NCBI GenBank assembly: GCA_963693085.1
Contig: OY856410.1
Coordinates: forward strand, 887,481,835-887,545,834
From: Alisma plantago-aquatica
Lineage: Eukaryota > Streptophyta > Magnoliopsida > Alismatales > Alismataceae
Direction: 5' to 3'
Length of the DNA stretch: 64,000 nucleotides
Positions 12,236 to 22,938 of the stretch are shown one piece after another. A model generated the notes under the pieces. It worked only from the letters and a program-made list of their open reading frames with translations, was not told the origin of the DNA and made no database searches. Numbering within the stretch: position 1 is the first letter of the stretch; each line of letters begins with the position of its first letter. Both the position numbers and the translations under genes were made by a program.

Positions 12236-12760
12236 GTTAGAGGGATCCTTTGCTAGATAGATAAGCATCTTGTAGGGGAATACATTGAGGCATTCCCCAT
12301 TGTCAATGAAGCAAGAAGGAATCTTGAGACCTTAATAGATGGCACTGATCAACATAGGACAGTTATGTCTTTTTCATTTGGATATACCATCTTCAAAAAA
12401 AGATATGAAGTGTGGAGTGGTTATTAACCCGATGGTAGAGGCTAGCGATTCTGGTGTAACATCTTTGGAGACATAGACTCCCTCAAGTTTTTTCAATACC
12501 ATTTCCCTATGTGTAAGTGATCTTTGCATTACCTCAGCAAGAGATATCTCTCCTTATGACACATCAAGTAATTGGACTATTGTTTCTATGTAGAGTTTTA
12601 GAGTAGGAGGCACTTTCTTGGTTTTGACTATAGGACTGGAGACTTTTCTTATCTCTTCTCTAGGCACATCAGTGGGGATGCCTATATAGGTGGTTACCTT
12701 CACATTGAATTTATCAATTGATTTCAAAACTTCTGTTAAGATGGTGTGGGTCACTATAAG
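12236..12760 (-). pseudogene. Ty3 aspartic protease remnant
   Basis: The minus frame through this interval, with several stops, contains IPSCFIDNGECLNVFPYKML (DNG codons at 12296-12304). This corresponds to the VLIDNGSALNV-type active-site block of Tat/Ogre proteases, where D-N-G replaces the usual D-S/T-G. Upstream lies a divergent linker (open from about 12754) including VPREEIRKV and later TPESLASTIG. Retroelement proteases cut the Gag-Pol polyprotein. The stops show this copy is dead. The call rests on the active-site block and on gag lying upstream in the same strand. Confidence 0.6.
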
Positions 12761-13095
12761 TATTTTTATCTACTTGGGTGGTATAGACCAAACTATCACT
12801 GTGAGACAAGGAACTATGATCTATTGGATGTTTTCTACAACAGGTGTCTTAAGTATGTACATTTCTTGGTTGCCTTACCCCTTGTAAACTCCGGGTATGC
12901 TGGATGCCCTTCAAGTGCATAAGGGGATTACTGACTTCCTCTCATGGAGTGTAGCAATGAACCATGCACTTTAGGCCCAATTCTTGAGAGTTTGCGTCAC
13001 AAGACTGATGGGCTTGAGTGTTGGATCTTTAGATGATGATATGACAAACACAATGTGAGATGATGAAGGAATATATTTTGGTCTGACCATATTCA

Positions 13096-14290
13096 CCTCA
13101 CCGGACTCGATTGGGTCTTGCAAAGCATGTTTTAGTGTGATGTAACCGTTCATTTTATGCTCCTTGGCTTGATTGAAACCACAAATGGCATTGACATTAT
13201 AACTCTTTGGAAGCGGATTCAACGGGTCCCTTATAGTAGGAACTTTTAGTGAATGTTTGATGTTAGGAAGAATAGAGATAAGAGAAGCTCTCTCGAGGGA
13301 GTGAACTTCATTCTCATCTTAGCAGGCTCTTCTTATGCATGAGTTGTTTCTTATGGTTCCATTCATGCTGGTGGGTTTCTAGCTATCAAATAATTGTTTG
13401 ATAGTAGTTGTTCTATGGGTAGTTGAAGCGGTAGTGGTGTGTGCCCATGGAATTATCTCATCGAGGATGGTATTGTAGTGTCATATATTGAGGTTGGAAG
13501 TATTAGGTAATAGGAATCATTTAAGCTTGTTGTTGATGTGGTGCCATACCATTAGTATTTTTAGATGGTTATGCTAAACTGGATATGCTTTCACAATCAG
13601 ATGTTGTTAATTGTTATTACCATATGGTATTACCACAACTCATACTGTTGTGTCTTCCATTTTAGCGTTTCTCCATTTTGACTTCTTATTGTCTATGGAA
13701 GAATTGTATTGAGGCTGAAGCATGAGGACTATATTCTAGTAGACACTTTGATGGTAGAATTCTCGATCTAAAGCTCTATTTGGATCAGTTCTACGTAAGT
13801 ATTTTACCTCTATAAAGATAGAAAATGTTGTGAGTGTAGGTTTAGATGCCTTGGTCACAATGTCAAGGGCCTCTGTGTTTGTGGGCTTGAATTCTATCTA
13901 TCTAGACAACTCTCTCCACTATCTAAAAAACTTAGAGAATCTCTCTTCCATCTTCTATTTTAGTGCTTCCAAATCTCTTTACTTTGGATGTGGTTTTGGT
14001 TCTAAATGTATTCATTAATGCACTTATCTACCATCCTGGACCAAGTAGTGTTTGTCTTCATATCCTATTTATTGTTCTATACCAAGGCTATACCTATCTG
14101 AGTTCATGCAATGTAGTGGACAAGAACCTTGCCATCATCTTGAACCTCCACCATGTCTGAGCAATATGTCATGATATGGGTTAGTGAATCTCCTTTCCCA
14201 AAGTATTTGTGAAACTTTGACAAGTTGAAGTTATTAGGTAACTTCAACTTTAGGAAATAACAAAATCACCAAAGGTCTTTCTATTATCTT
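13096..14290 (-). pseudogene. Tat/Ogre-like gag remnant
   Basis: At about 14270-14130 the minus strand reads KFHKYFGKGDSLTHIMTYCS followed by DMVEVQDDGKVLVHYIA, the conserved core of plant retrotransposon gag (usual form K-F/Y-D-G-x-G-D-P-x-x-H). At about 13195-13096 it reads ICGFNQAKEHKMNGYITLKH, a decayed knuckle: the histidine after F is now asparagine and the last cysteine is now tyrosine. The section between is full of stops. Gag forms the element's intracellular particle. The upstream minus frame at 14642-14289 may be the gag N-terminus, but I see no diagnostic motif in it. Confidence 0.6.
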
Positions 14291-15954
14291 ACTTCCCTTC
14301 CAAATTCTTAAGATGGCATAGAATCTCAAGCATGAGGGGATCCACATAGACATGCTCTAGGGTTGCATCTTCAGGGCAAGCTGTAGCCACGTGTATCATT
14401 AGTGGTTGGATCATCTCTATTGGCACCATGTATACCAATGGTGGTAACCCATATGGGTCCTCTCCCATATGGATTATACTAGGAGGAAGGTGGTAGATAT
14501 AATGAATACATGATGTGGATGGGTCCCCAGTTGTGCATCTATTGCATCTGCATCTTTGTCGAAGAGTTGACCTTGCACACATTTTTAGGATTTTCCTCAA
14601 TGACGTCAACCCCTCCCTCATCGGGGATTGGAACAGACACAATCATTTCCCAAATTATTGGGAACGCCCCAACATTCACACATGGTGGACACTAGTGAGA
14701 CCAAGGATGTAATGTCTCTAGTTGGGGTTTATATGGGTTCCATGTTCCATTTGGAAATATAAGTGATTTGGCATACAAATCTCCTTTTCTAGAAAACCCT
14801 GGATGATGTCACCCTTCCATGTAAATCACATCGTGCAAATGCATCAAGGTGACGTTTAATGGTAGCTTTAGCATGGATAGTAGAGGAATTTCTTGAGAAA
14901 TGAAAGCTTTACACATCAATGTGGTTTATTTGGGCTTCTTCCTCCAACTTGCTTATCTTTCTTATTGTTGTAGCCACCTCCTTTAATGCAACTATTAGAC
15001 TATCTATTCACATTGATACTTTCAACCATTTGGATCAATCATTTGTGGGAGCAGGTAATGCACAAAATCATGTGGGCATTTAGATCAACAAGACTCGAAA
15101 TCAAGGTTTAATACAAAATAAAAGAATACTTGTGTATGGGATGCATCTTTTACACACATCTATCATTTTAAGAGTAAGAGTACTTCCCCCCTCTATTTAG
15201 GAGATTCAAAACAAAACATACTTTATGGTGTTATGCGATTCTATTGGGATGAAGAAAACATACAAAAACACTTTGAAGTCAATTTTTTAAGTAATTGTGC
15301 TTGCCCCTTGCTTGGGCGAGACAAACTGATCCCTCAATTTTGACATGAGATGCACTCACCAATGTCGTGCCTGGGTGGATTAACAGAGTGGAATGTAGGA
15401 AGATGCACCATCTTGTAGAGCTAGTAAGGTGTAATGTTCATTAGGGGGAAGTTCCAAGAGGGCTATCTAAAAGATGGGGTAATAGTGGTTGAGTGATTAA
15501 TCAAGAGTAAGGTACCCCTTTCTAGGTTAGTGATTGTTCTTGGTCAATCACTTTCTATCCTTGGATGTCCTCATACAATGGGGTCCTAAACTAAAAACAT
15601 TGGCATCATCCATGACATTGTGTCCTTGTCTAATTTGGTGAAGTTTTATTGGAGGTCTCCTTCCCTTGGAAGAGGGGAGAGGTCAAAAGGGAGGGATCCT
15701 TATCCTAACATCTCTAAATTGGTGATGAATTTTGAAGTGGGATGTAGTCTAGTTTTAGGTTATAGTCCAAGACCCTATAGATATGAACATAAAAGGAGTG
15801 TGATGGTCTAGTTTTAGGTCATAGGCAAGAACCATGGATTATGGGTGGACCATGCATTTACAAGGGACATCTCAGTTGTATTTGAAGAATGATCTAGCTT
15901 GACATGATTTTGAAGCAATTTTGTGAAAATATCATTAACCTTCTAAATGTTCTC

Positions 15955-16440
15955 CAATCTAAAAGGATTGTTAATCTTTGAAACATCATTTGATTTTGAA
16001 AAAAGATAGTTAATATGAAAAAGTTTAATCTTTGAAAGATTGTTCAAATTTGAAAAAGATTGTTGAACTTTGAAAGCTTATTTGATTTTGGAAATAATTG
16101 TTGAACTTTGAAATATTCTTTGCTTTTCAATATTGTTAATCTTTAAAAGATTGTTTGATTTTGAAAAAGATTGTTAACTATGAAAGATTATCTGGTTCCA
16201 AAAAAGTTTGTGAATCTTTAATAATTGTTTGATTTAGGAACCGATGGTTGATATTGAAAAAAGTTGTTTAGTTTTGGAAAATATTATTAATATTGGAAAG
16301 ATTTTTTTATTTGGAAAAGATTACTAATCTGTGAAAGATTGTTTGATTTTAGAAAAGACTGCTTATCTTTATAAGATTTCTTGATTTTAGAAAAGATTGC
16401 TAATCTTTGAAAGTTTGTTTGATTTATGATATTGGTCTGC
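15955..16440. repeat. Degenerate minisatellite, unit about 36-38 bp, about 12 copies
   Basis: Repeated units follow the pattern GATTGTTAATCTTTGAAAG plus ATTGTTTGATTTTGAAAAA. Copies vary by substitutions and small indels. The array lies in the leader of the decayed Tat/Ogre-like element, between gag and the primer site. Tandem arrays in untranslated regions are known for the Tat lineage of plant Ty3 elements, so membership in that element is likely. Confidence 0.75.
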
Positions 16441-16980
16441 ATGTGAAGACATTAGTAAATCATGCTTAGTTACAATGAAAATATTGAAACTATAAAGCAA
16501 GAAACAATGTAAAGCATCAAAACAATAATAATAAGACATATGCAAAGAAAGAAAATGACCCTCCCCTTTTTATCTGATGGGTTTAGATCTGAATAGGTCT
16601 TTAAGAATAAATCACATAGGGGGGTTGTTCCTTAACTTGTATATGATATGACGACACTTAGGATGGGTTCGACAGATATGGATATTGCTCCTAGTACATT
16701 TCGTGGCCATAGAGACCTTAGTCACTCATGAATAGTAGGAGAGGGGAATGCGCTCAAAGATTTTGGTTGTCCATCTTAACACCACATTGATACCTATGCT
16801 AACACCTCCATACCACATCAAGGGATCCAACATAGTCTTGGAATCCATTCCATGACGCATGGGATTGTATGTATGCATAGTACAAGTGTAAGGTTTTTGT
16901 CCATTCTGAAGAAAGCCCATAATAAAGTATGAAAGAGAAATAATAAACATACATGCAATCATTAATGTAGTTTTAGAGAT

Positions 16981-17003
16981 TTATTATTATTATTATTATT
17001 ATT
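16981..17003. repeat. TTA trinucleotide microsatellite
   Basis: About seven uninterrupted TTA units, ending ATTTAG. It lies in non-coding leader sequence of the decayed minus-strand retrotransposon. Confidence 0.9.
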
Positions 17004-17389
17004 TAGAAAAGGAAAAAGAAAGACAGGAAGTGGATTCAAAACACTAAAAAGGAAGTAAATTTAATACTCTAAGACAATGAAAGAAAAACAAGCAAAGAGA
17101 AAGGTAAAGAAAGGTTGAAGAAAAGGAGGGAAAAAACACAAAAAATAAAACAAGACAAATATTTAATCAGAAAGGGTCATCAAAGACCAATAGAAAACCT
17201 ATAGATCTAGGAGATAACAGATCACCTTGATGGATGAACTATGGGACACTACAATCCACAAAGCACCCCTGATTCCCTAGTATAAAAAAACAAAAAAAGA
17301 AACAAAAATATAAAAATAGCAATAAAACATAAAACAAGAAAAACATTGAGAAATGATAAGAAATATGGAAATCAATTTTAGTTGTTTGG

Positions 17390-17413
17390 GAAATCCCCAA
17401 CAAGTCACCAAGT
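17390..17413 (-). other. Primer-binding site of the minus-strand Ty3 element
   Basis: The minus strand reads ACTTGGTGACTTGTTGGGGA directly after an LTR end in GTGCAACA. TTGGCGACTCTGCTGGGGA-type primer sites are usual in Tat/Ogre-like plant elements, so this is a slightly mutated version. It fixes the LTR border at 17413/17414 and the element's direction. Confidence 0.65.
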
Positions 17414-18600
17414 TGTTGCACCCTACTGACAAAATATATGGCTTGCACATATCTAAAGTGAAAAAATTAATCTAGCGATCAAGTAGAAAAATTGTAAACG
17501 AAGATTGCATTGTTGTTGCCACCATATTTTATTTGTAAATGATGGAAAATAAGATAAATTTTTTGAACCTATGCTATAAATTCAATTGAGTCTGGGATCC
17601 AAACATTAGATAGATAAGAAATATGGAAAGCATAATAAAAAACTAGATCTGGCGATCTTGTAATGAGTGGGAAAGAATTAGCACATCCATCTCACACGCT
17701 AAATTGATATTGAACTCATTACTTAATTTTATTGAATTATAGAGATTTGAGGTTGTTTTAGAAGAGATGCATTGAAGGAAAATGATAAAATAGGCATTTT
17801 TATCATTTGCACACCTTTGGGGATGGATATGTCCGCAACTTTACCATCATTTTTCCTAAAGGCCCTAATTTATGTGTTGGGGGTCCTAATTGCCTCAGGA
17901 TCCCCTACAATTAAGATATTTTGGAGGCAGTTAGAACTCATGCATATGTAAAATTAGAGGACAATACAAAGTGATATAAGTAAGAAGAAAACTTTCACTT
18001 TCTACGAGCAACTAAATCAAGCATTGTGAACATGACACATGATCATGGTAGGATTTAGTAGACAAGAAAATATGTAGTTGTGAATGGTTAGAGATGAATA
18101 GTAATAGCAGATAACAATTAAGTGAATTCAGGGAAAAACTATTTAGACTCAAAGAATTACCAGTGTGCATCCTAACAACACTCAAAAAGCATGTGATGAT
18201 AGTGTAATGATGCTCTGATCAAGAGAAACACATGAAATAAAAAGGGAGATAGTTGATTCTTTGGCTTCATGAGGGTCAATGAGGCCCAAAACATGTTAGA
18301 TATGAGGGGTATTTATAATATAGTTTTAGGGTTGATGGTCTCCGAAAAGAAGACCTTGGAAGCGGAGGCAGAATGGGTGATGCGCCACAAATGCATAGCC
18401 ATGGAGATCCAACTGGAGTGCCATGTGCCACATGGTATATGGATGTGATCTTCCTAGTGGCTTGGGAAGGATGCAATCTATCTTATGATATGATATTTGT
18501 AGAATTCTAGAGAAAATCAAATAGAATTAGTGAAGATTGCTGATTTTGAATAAACCTCAACAAAATAACGAAGGAAAGGGGAAAAGACATCAATCTAGAT
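17414..18600 (-). repeat. 5' LTR of the Tat/Ogre-like element (outer end uncertain)
   Basis: Plus-strand sequence begins TGTTGCACCC at 17414, next to the primer site. The outer end is not defined, because no second LTR is in the window; it cannot pass about 18620, where a TA microsatellite starts. A TATA box in the right orientation lies at 18310-18317, supporting LTR identity. No coding region is supported. Confidence 0.55.
18310..18317 (-). promoter_or_regulatory. LTR TATA box
   Basis: The minus strand reads TATAAATACCCC, a good plant TATA box, about 0.9 kb upstream of the LTR inner border. Transcription would run leftward through the primer site into gag. Given the decay of the element it is probably inactive. 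Confidence 0.5.
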
Positions 18601-18621
18601 TATTGTCATCATTATCTAAAA

Positions 18622-18623
<2 letters not shown>

Positions 18624-18673
<50 letters not shown>
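18624..18673. repeat. AT dinucleotide microsatellite
   Basis: An uninterrupted run of about 25 AT units. It directly abuts the left end of a short inverted-repeat element, and similar TA tracts lie on the far side at 19014-19042. Confidence 0.95.
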
Positions 18674-18676
<3 letters not shown>

Positions 18677-19013
18677 GTTCATTCATTGCCCGCGCGGGTA
18701 GCCTGGATTTTCGCTACCCAGTAGCCAAAAAAGTAACTCTCCTGGCTAAGAAAGTAACTCTGCTGTAAAAAAAAGTAACTATGGTGTCAAAAAAGTAACT
18801 ATGCTGGCCAAAAAAGTAACTCTGTACAAAATATACAACAAATATATATAAGGACGAGTTTTTTAATTTTGGGGGGGCAAATGATATTATTTTTGGATGA
18901 AATTTTTTGGGGAGCTAGACAAAATGGTCCTCTGCAATTGTGAATTTTTTTTTGAAAAAAGGTGGTTGGAAGGGTAGGCGGGTAGCTACCCACGCGGGCA
19001 ATAAAGATGGGCC
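18674..19013. mobile_element. Short inverted-repeat element (MITE) in a TA microsatellite
   Basis: The ends carry inverted repeats: ATTGCCCGCGCGGGTAGC at 18685-18702 pairs with 18985-19002, with one mismatch. The outer bases up to the TA tracts are also partly complementary (GGCGTTC... against GGGCCC...). The element is about 340 bp with no coding capacity. Inside the left half the string AAAGTAACT recurs five times at about 21-24 bp spacing (18726-18825). Both ends abut TA repeats, as in the Micron elements of rice, which sit in TA microsatellites. The family itself is not recognised. Confidence 0.65.
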
Positions 19014-19024
19014 CATATATATAC

Positions 19025-19079
<55 letters not shown>

Positions 19080-19477
19080 CTAGAATACACTTGAGTGTAC
19101 AGATCGCACGAATACACTCAAGTGTGTTTGAATATCAAGACTATTTTTTTGTAAAATGTAAACCGTTGATCTTCACCGTCATACTATAACTAGGCTACAT
19201 ACAAATTTTGAACCCATTTGGATGAGTGTAAGTCACTCATCCCTTCACTCATCCAAGGGCAACAAAATCAACGCGTGATACTAAATTGAAATGCATAATT
19301 TTTGCACTCTTCATAACATGAGCTATACATATCCAAATGAGCTAAAATTTTGCGTACGAGTTTTTCACGAGATGTTTAAGAAGATCAACGGATTAGATTT
19401 TCAAAAAAAATATTGCATCATAGAAAACTACTTGAGTGTATTCCGCTCCGGATACACTCGAGTGTATTCTAACCTGA

Positions 19478-19520
<43 letters not shown>
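19014..19520. mobile_element. Second MITE whose inverted repeats include TA/GA microsatellites
   Basis: The left end reads (TA)n(GA)n, then GTCAGACTAGAATACACT. The right end on the opposite strand reads (TA)n(GA)n, then GTCAGGTTAGAATACACT. The terminal repeats are thus more than 60 bp, including the microsatellite part. The palindrome-like TACACTTGAGTGTA recurs at 19085, 19111 (inverted form), 19434 and 19452. The interior has no coding sequence. This is a MITE-type element, adjacent to the one at 18674-19013 with only a TA tract between. Confidence 0.7.

Positions 19521-19560
<40 letters not shown>
19521..19560. repeat. TG dinucleotide microsatellite, about 20 units
   Basis: A perfect TG run following the TA tract at the right end of the MITE. 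Together with the GA, CT and TA runs at 19043-19074 and 19478-19520 it forms a compound microsatellite. Peptides of repeated letters read from it are artefacts. Confidence 0.95.
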
Positions 19561-19563
<3 letters not shown>

Positions 19564-22500
19564 TAGACATTGAACATTTTTTGGAAAAAGAGAATATTAT
19601 ATTCAGGATAATTCAAATAGGTAATTTATGAGAAATTCTTATAAAAAAGCAAAATTGGTGGACAAATTGCACTTGACTCTTGAAAAGAGCATTTTCTATA
19701 GAGGAAGCCCCAAACAAGATAGTATGGGTGAAAATGAATAAGTTGAATAGGCAACAAATTGGGAAATATGGAAAAAGGTAGAAAACAATAAATTCGAAAA
19801 AATGGGAAATGTGGAAAAATTTGAAATGAACTCCATCACTAGTCAGAAAATGACCATTGTCTTGAATTTTTTTGAGTGAGAAAAATAGTAACTAGACAAC
19901 ATCTGTTCTTATATCCAAGATAAAGTCTAGATTGTGTTTACATGCTCGCTGCTCATAGGTCAAATTGAGGCTCATTATCCATGATTTTCTTGTCAACATG
20001 TAATGATATATATAATCCATATAGAACTAGGATACGCCACTGTCCCACAAATGTATTTCTAATTGTGTACAATCAACTTGTTGACATGACCAACATTCAA
20101 AGAAGGCCAATACATCTACTGATTTCAACTCTCTTGACAAACTTGTTTGATGAAAGAAGAAAAAAAAGACCTTGGTATGTGACGAGATTTTGTAAATGTT
20201 AAGGTTTTTACTAGTGACATAAACAAAGAGTGTATGCAAGAAATCTCACCATCGCAACCTATTGACCAAAAAGTCAGATCAAAGGGTGGATTTCTGACAA
20301 AGAAAACAACTTGAGAAGTTCTCTCTATTCAAGTTAGGGTCATCATTGGGTTAATTTTCTTTTTAGGATAAACCACATGACTCTAATTCTTGCAATGAAA
20401 CTTTGAGTAGAGTTTGTCTTTCTTAGAAAGAAAATCAATCAGCAAACCTCTCAAGGTTACCATTTTAAGGGTATTTTAGTGTATTGATTTGTTCCAAACA
20501 TTAGCTCCATCATTAAGAGCTATACAAGACACATAATATGATGGTGATTGCATCAGAGAATAAAATTGAGTTTCTTTTTCTTTTTTCGTCATTATATATA
20601 AAGTTGTACATCTTGACGATTTCTCAAATTTGTGTTTTACAATGAACACCATTGGTGTGTGCCTGATTGGCATAAAATAACTAAAATAAATTTTCCAAAC
20701 ATAAATAATGTGGAATGGTAGTTATCATCAAAATATCAAATTAGCGATGTAGCTTTGGGGTTAGCAATACCACCCAACTTAGTGGAGAAACACATCATAG
20801 ACTACCTGGAGGTGAATCTTGCACCCCAAAAACTTGTTCTCCAACATCCATAGATGGCAAAAGCCTCTTAAATCACAAAAGTATCCCTCTTAACAATTAT
20901 TCCCCACCCCTACTTTCTTTCTTCTCATGTTAGTATGACTCGAACCACCTCCTACGACCATTGTTAAACCTCAACAAGGATCATTGGCTTCGTCTTGCCT
21001 CCCACATTGAAATCTAAGTATTTTTTTCATGTAAGAAAATCCCAATTTCTATCTTTAACTATGGCTCCCCCCCAATTCATACTACACTCTAGCAATACTC
21101 TTAGATAGATTCCGATTGCAATTTTATGGATTTGCATATCATTTAAGTTAGTCTATTTAGAACCACAAGGGTACATGATCATTTGGTTGTGTGTTTTAAT
21201 GTTTTCTCAAAAAACATGTATAGTAATTTTTGCAAACCAGTCCAGATGATTGAATCTCCACTTAGATCAACACATCTAGGCTTTTTTATTTTGGCATTTA
21301 ATTGAATTAGTTTTATCTTTTATGTTATTGGTCTAGGTTTTGCATAATAATTAACAAAATTATTTCTTTTCATAAAATTTCAAATTTTTAGGAAAAAAAT
21401 CTTAGTAAATAGTTAGAACCTATATTCAAAATATAAGAACACTAGGTTGATCAAAAACCCATGGTTGATAAAAAAGGTTCTATTGAATTTAAAATGTCAA
21501 TAATAGAGATGTACATAACATTTTGAGATAACACATCAATACCTAATTAGGTATAACTGATATTTATTTTCAACACTAATTTAATCTTATTTGTATAAAA
21601 ATGATCAACATAACAGGATGAAATATGATCACAATTTGTGTAATCCACATGAAACATATGAACTTAGGTATATATGTATACCGTTTACGGATCTTTTTAT
21701 ACGATTGTACATAAGGAATGAGGTCACTAAGTACTCTATTATCACAACATTCAAGGGAAAATACTTAGCGTGTACAAATATGACCCATCAAGAAATAAAG
21801 ATGGAAATGTTTATGATCTATTATTCAAACAAGAACCCTATCATAATCCTAGTGGGAAATGAAGGAAGGTAAAGTATAATAATGAGATAGGATTTGGACA
21901 AAAACTTATTTGGTTGTCCTCATACCCGAGGTAGGCGGGTCATCTACACGTAATAGATTTTGTATTTACAAACTCGTGTAAGATCAAATATCACGCAATG
22001 TTGTGATTACGTATACCCTCTATGGTAGTTTTCTTACTGACATGTCTTCTAAAGGATCCCTTTCACCTCAAGTATGCTATTGTGCTTGTAATGGGACTTT
22101 TTGCATTTCTATGATGCATAAATATATACCCAAAAAGATACTAATTAAATCCACAACCATTTTCTTAGAACATTTTGATGGAATTAATTCGTAGTATGTA
22201 GTTACAACAATTTTTTTTTTGTGATCTAGTTATAAAATCTGAATCAAATTGTAAATACTAATATGACCTGAGTTACATTAATCTCACCTCTATCCTTCTT
22301 TACCTTAATTTACATATGGAGGCGTTGCGGTAAAGCCCAAGTTCAAGTTATTATTACATCGGTGTGTATCTTCTTCTTGGCATTGCCACGTCAATCTGTC
22401 AGTGGATTTCATGTTTCTTGAGAAAGTTGCTTCTTTGGTGAAACAAAACAAGAAGAGGGTATCGTTAGAGTTGGCAAATGGTAAGCTTTGGTACCAGAAA

Positions 22501-22906
22501 CGACGCAGAGTATACCTATAACCATGTTCGCCGAATACAAATCCAAATATAAACAAAATTTCTTCTCCACGTCAATTCCCCAAGACATTGTCTTCGGTTC
22601 TAGGTGTAACAGTCCGGATCTTATTTTGTTGATTATTATAATGAACAAAAACACAGAAGATTAAATGCCTTGGTTTCTTGATCCCCATTATGACTTTGAT
22701 TACGATTTGGTATAAAGTTTTTCCCGTGTGGGGTAACGGTTAACAAAACGATTTGTTCCGAAGCAACTGCTTTTTGCCGCTTTGGGATATTTCATCTTTT
22801 TTTACTTCTTTCGTTCATTCTTCTAGAGGATGTTACAATTACTGGGATTCGTATTGCATTCTGACGCACTGCAACTCGGACTGTGATTTCACGCGCTATT
22901 CCAGCC
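19561..22906. other. AT-rich intergenic sequence without a recognisable gene
   Basis: I see no coding region, RNA gene or clear element end in this 3.3 kb. Open frames are under 100 codons and have no recognisable domain. The last 300 bases become less AT-rich and lead into the F-box gene promoter. Confidence 0.5.
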
Positions 22907-22913
22907 TATAAAA
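22907..22913 (+). promoter_or_regulatory. TATA box of the F-box gene
   Basis: TATAAAA in the context CCAGCCTATAAAACCTGC. It lies 26 bp before the first possible ATG (22939). Plant transcription usually starts 25-35 bp after the TATA box, so the start would fall at or just past that ATG. This favours translation from the next ATG at 23053. Confidence 0.55.
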
Positions 22914-22938
22914 CCTGCATCCTGGGATAACGCCGGAC

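Larger units (their letters stand above)
10996..17413 (-). mobile_element. Decayed Tat/Ogre-like Ty3 retrotransposon interior
   Basis: Read on the minus strand from the primer-binding site at about 17390-17413, this stretch carries a long leader, then gag (about 14290-13100), then a protease (about 12760-12240). All are heavily interrupted. Order and motifs match the Tat/Ogre branch of plant Ty3 elements: a KFHKYFGKGDS-type gag block, a CxF/YHxxxxHxxxC-like knuckle and a protease of the FIDNG type. I could not find reverse transcriptase or integrase motifs. The 3' end is either degraded or lies beyond the element inserted at 2118-10990. The 3' LTR is not in view. Confidence 0.6.

Noticed and set aside
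19291..19616. Open frames with runs such as YIYIYVCVCV or THTHTH
   Set aside because: They are translations of TA, TG and GA microsatellites at a MITE end.
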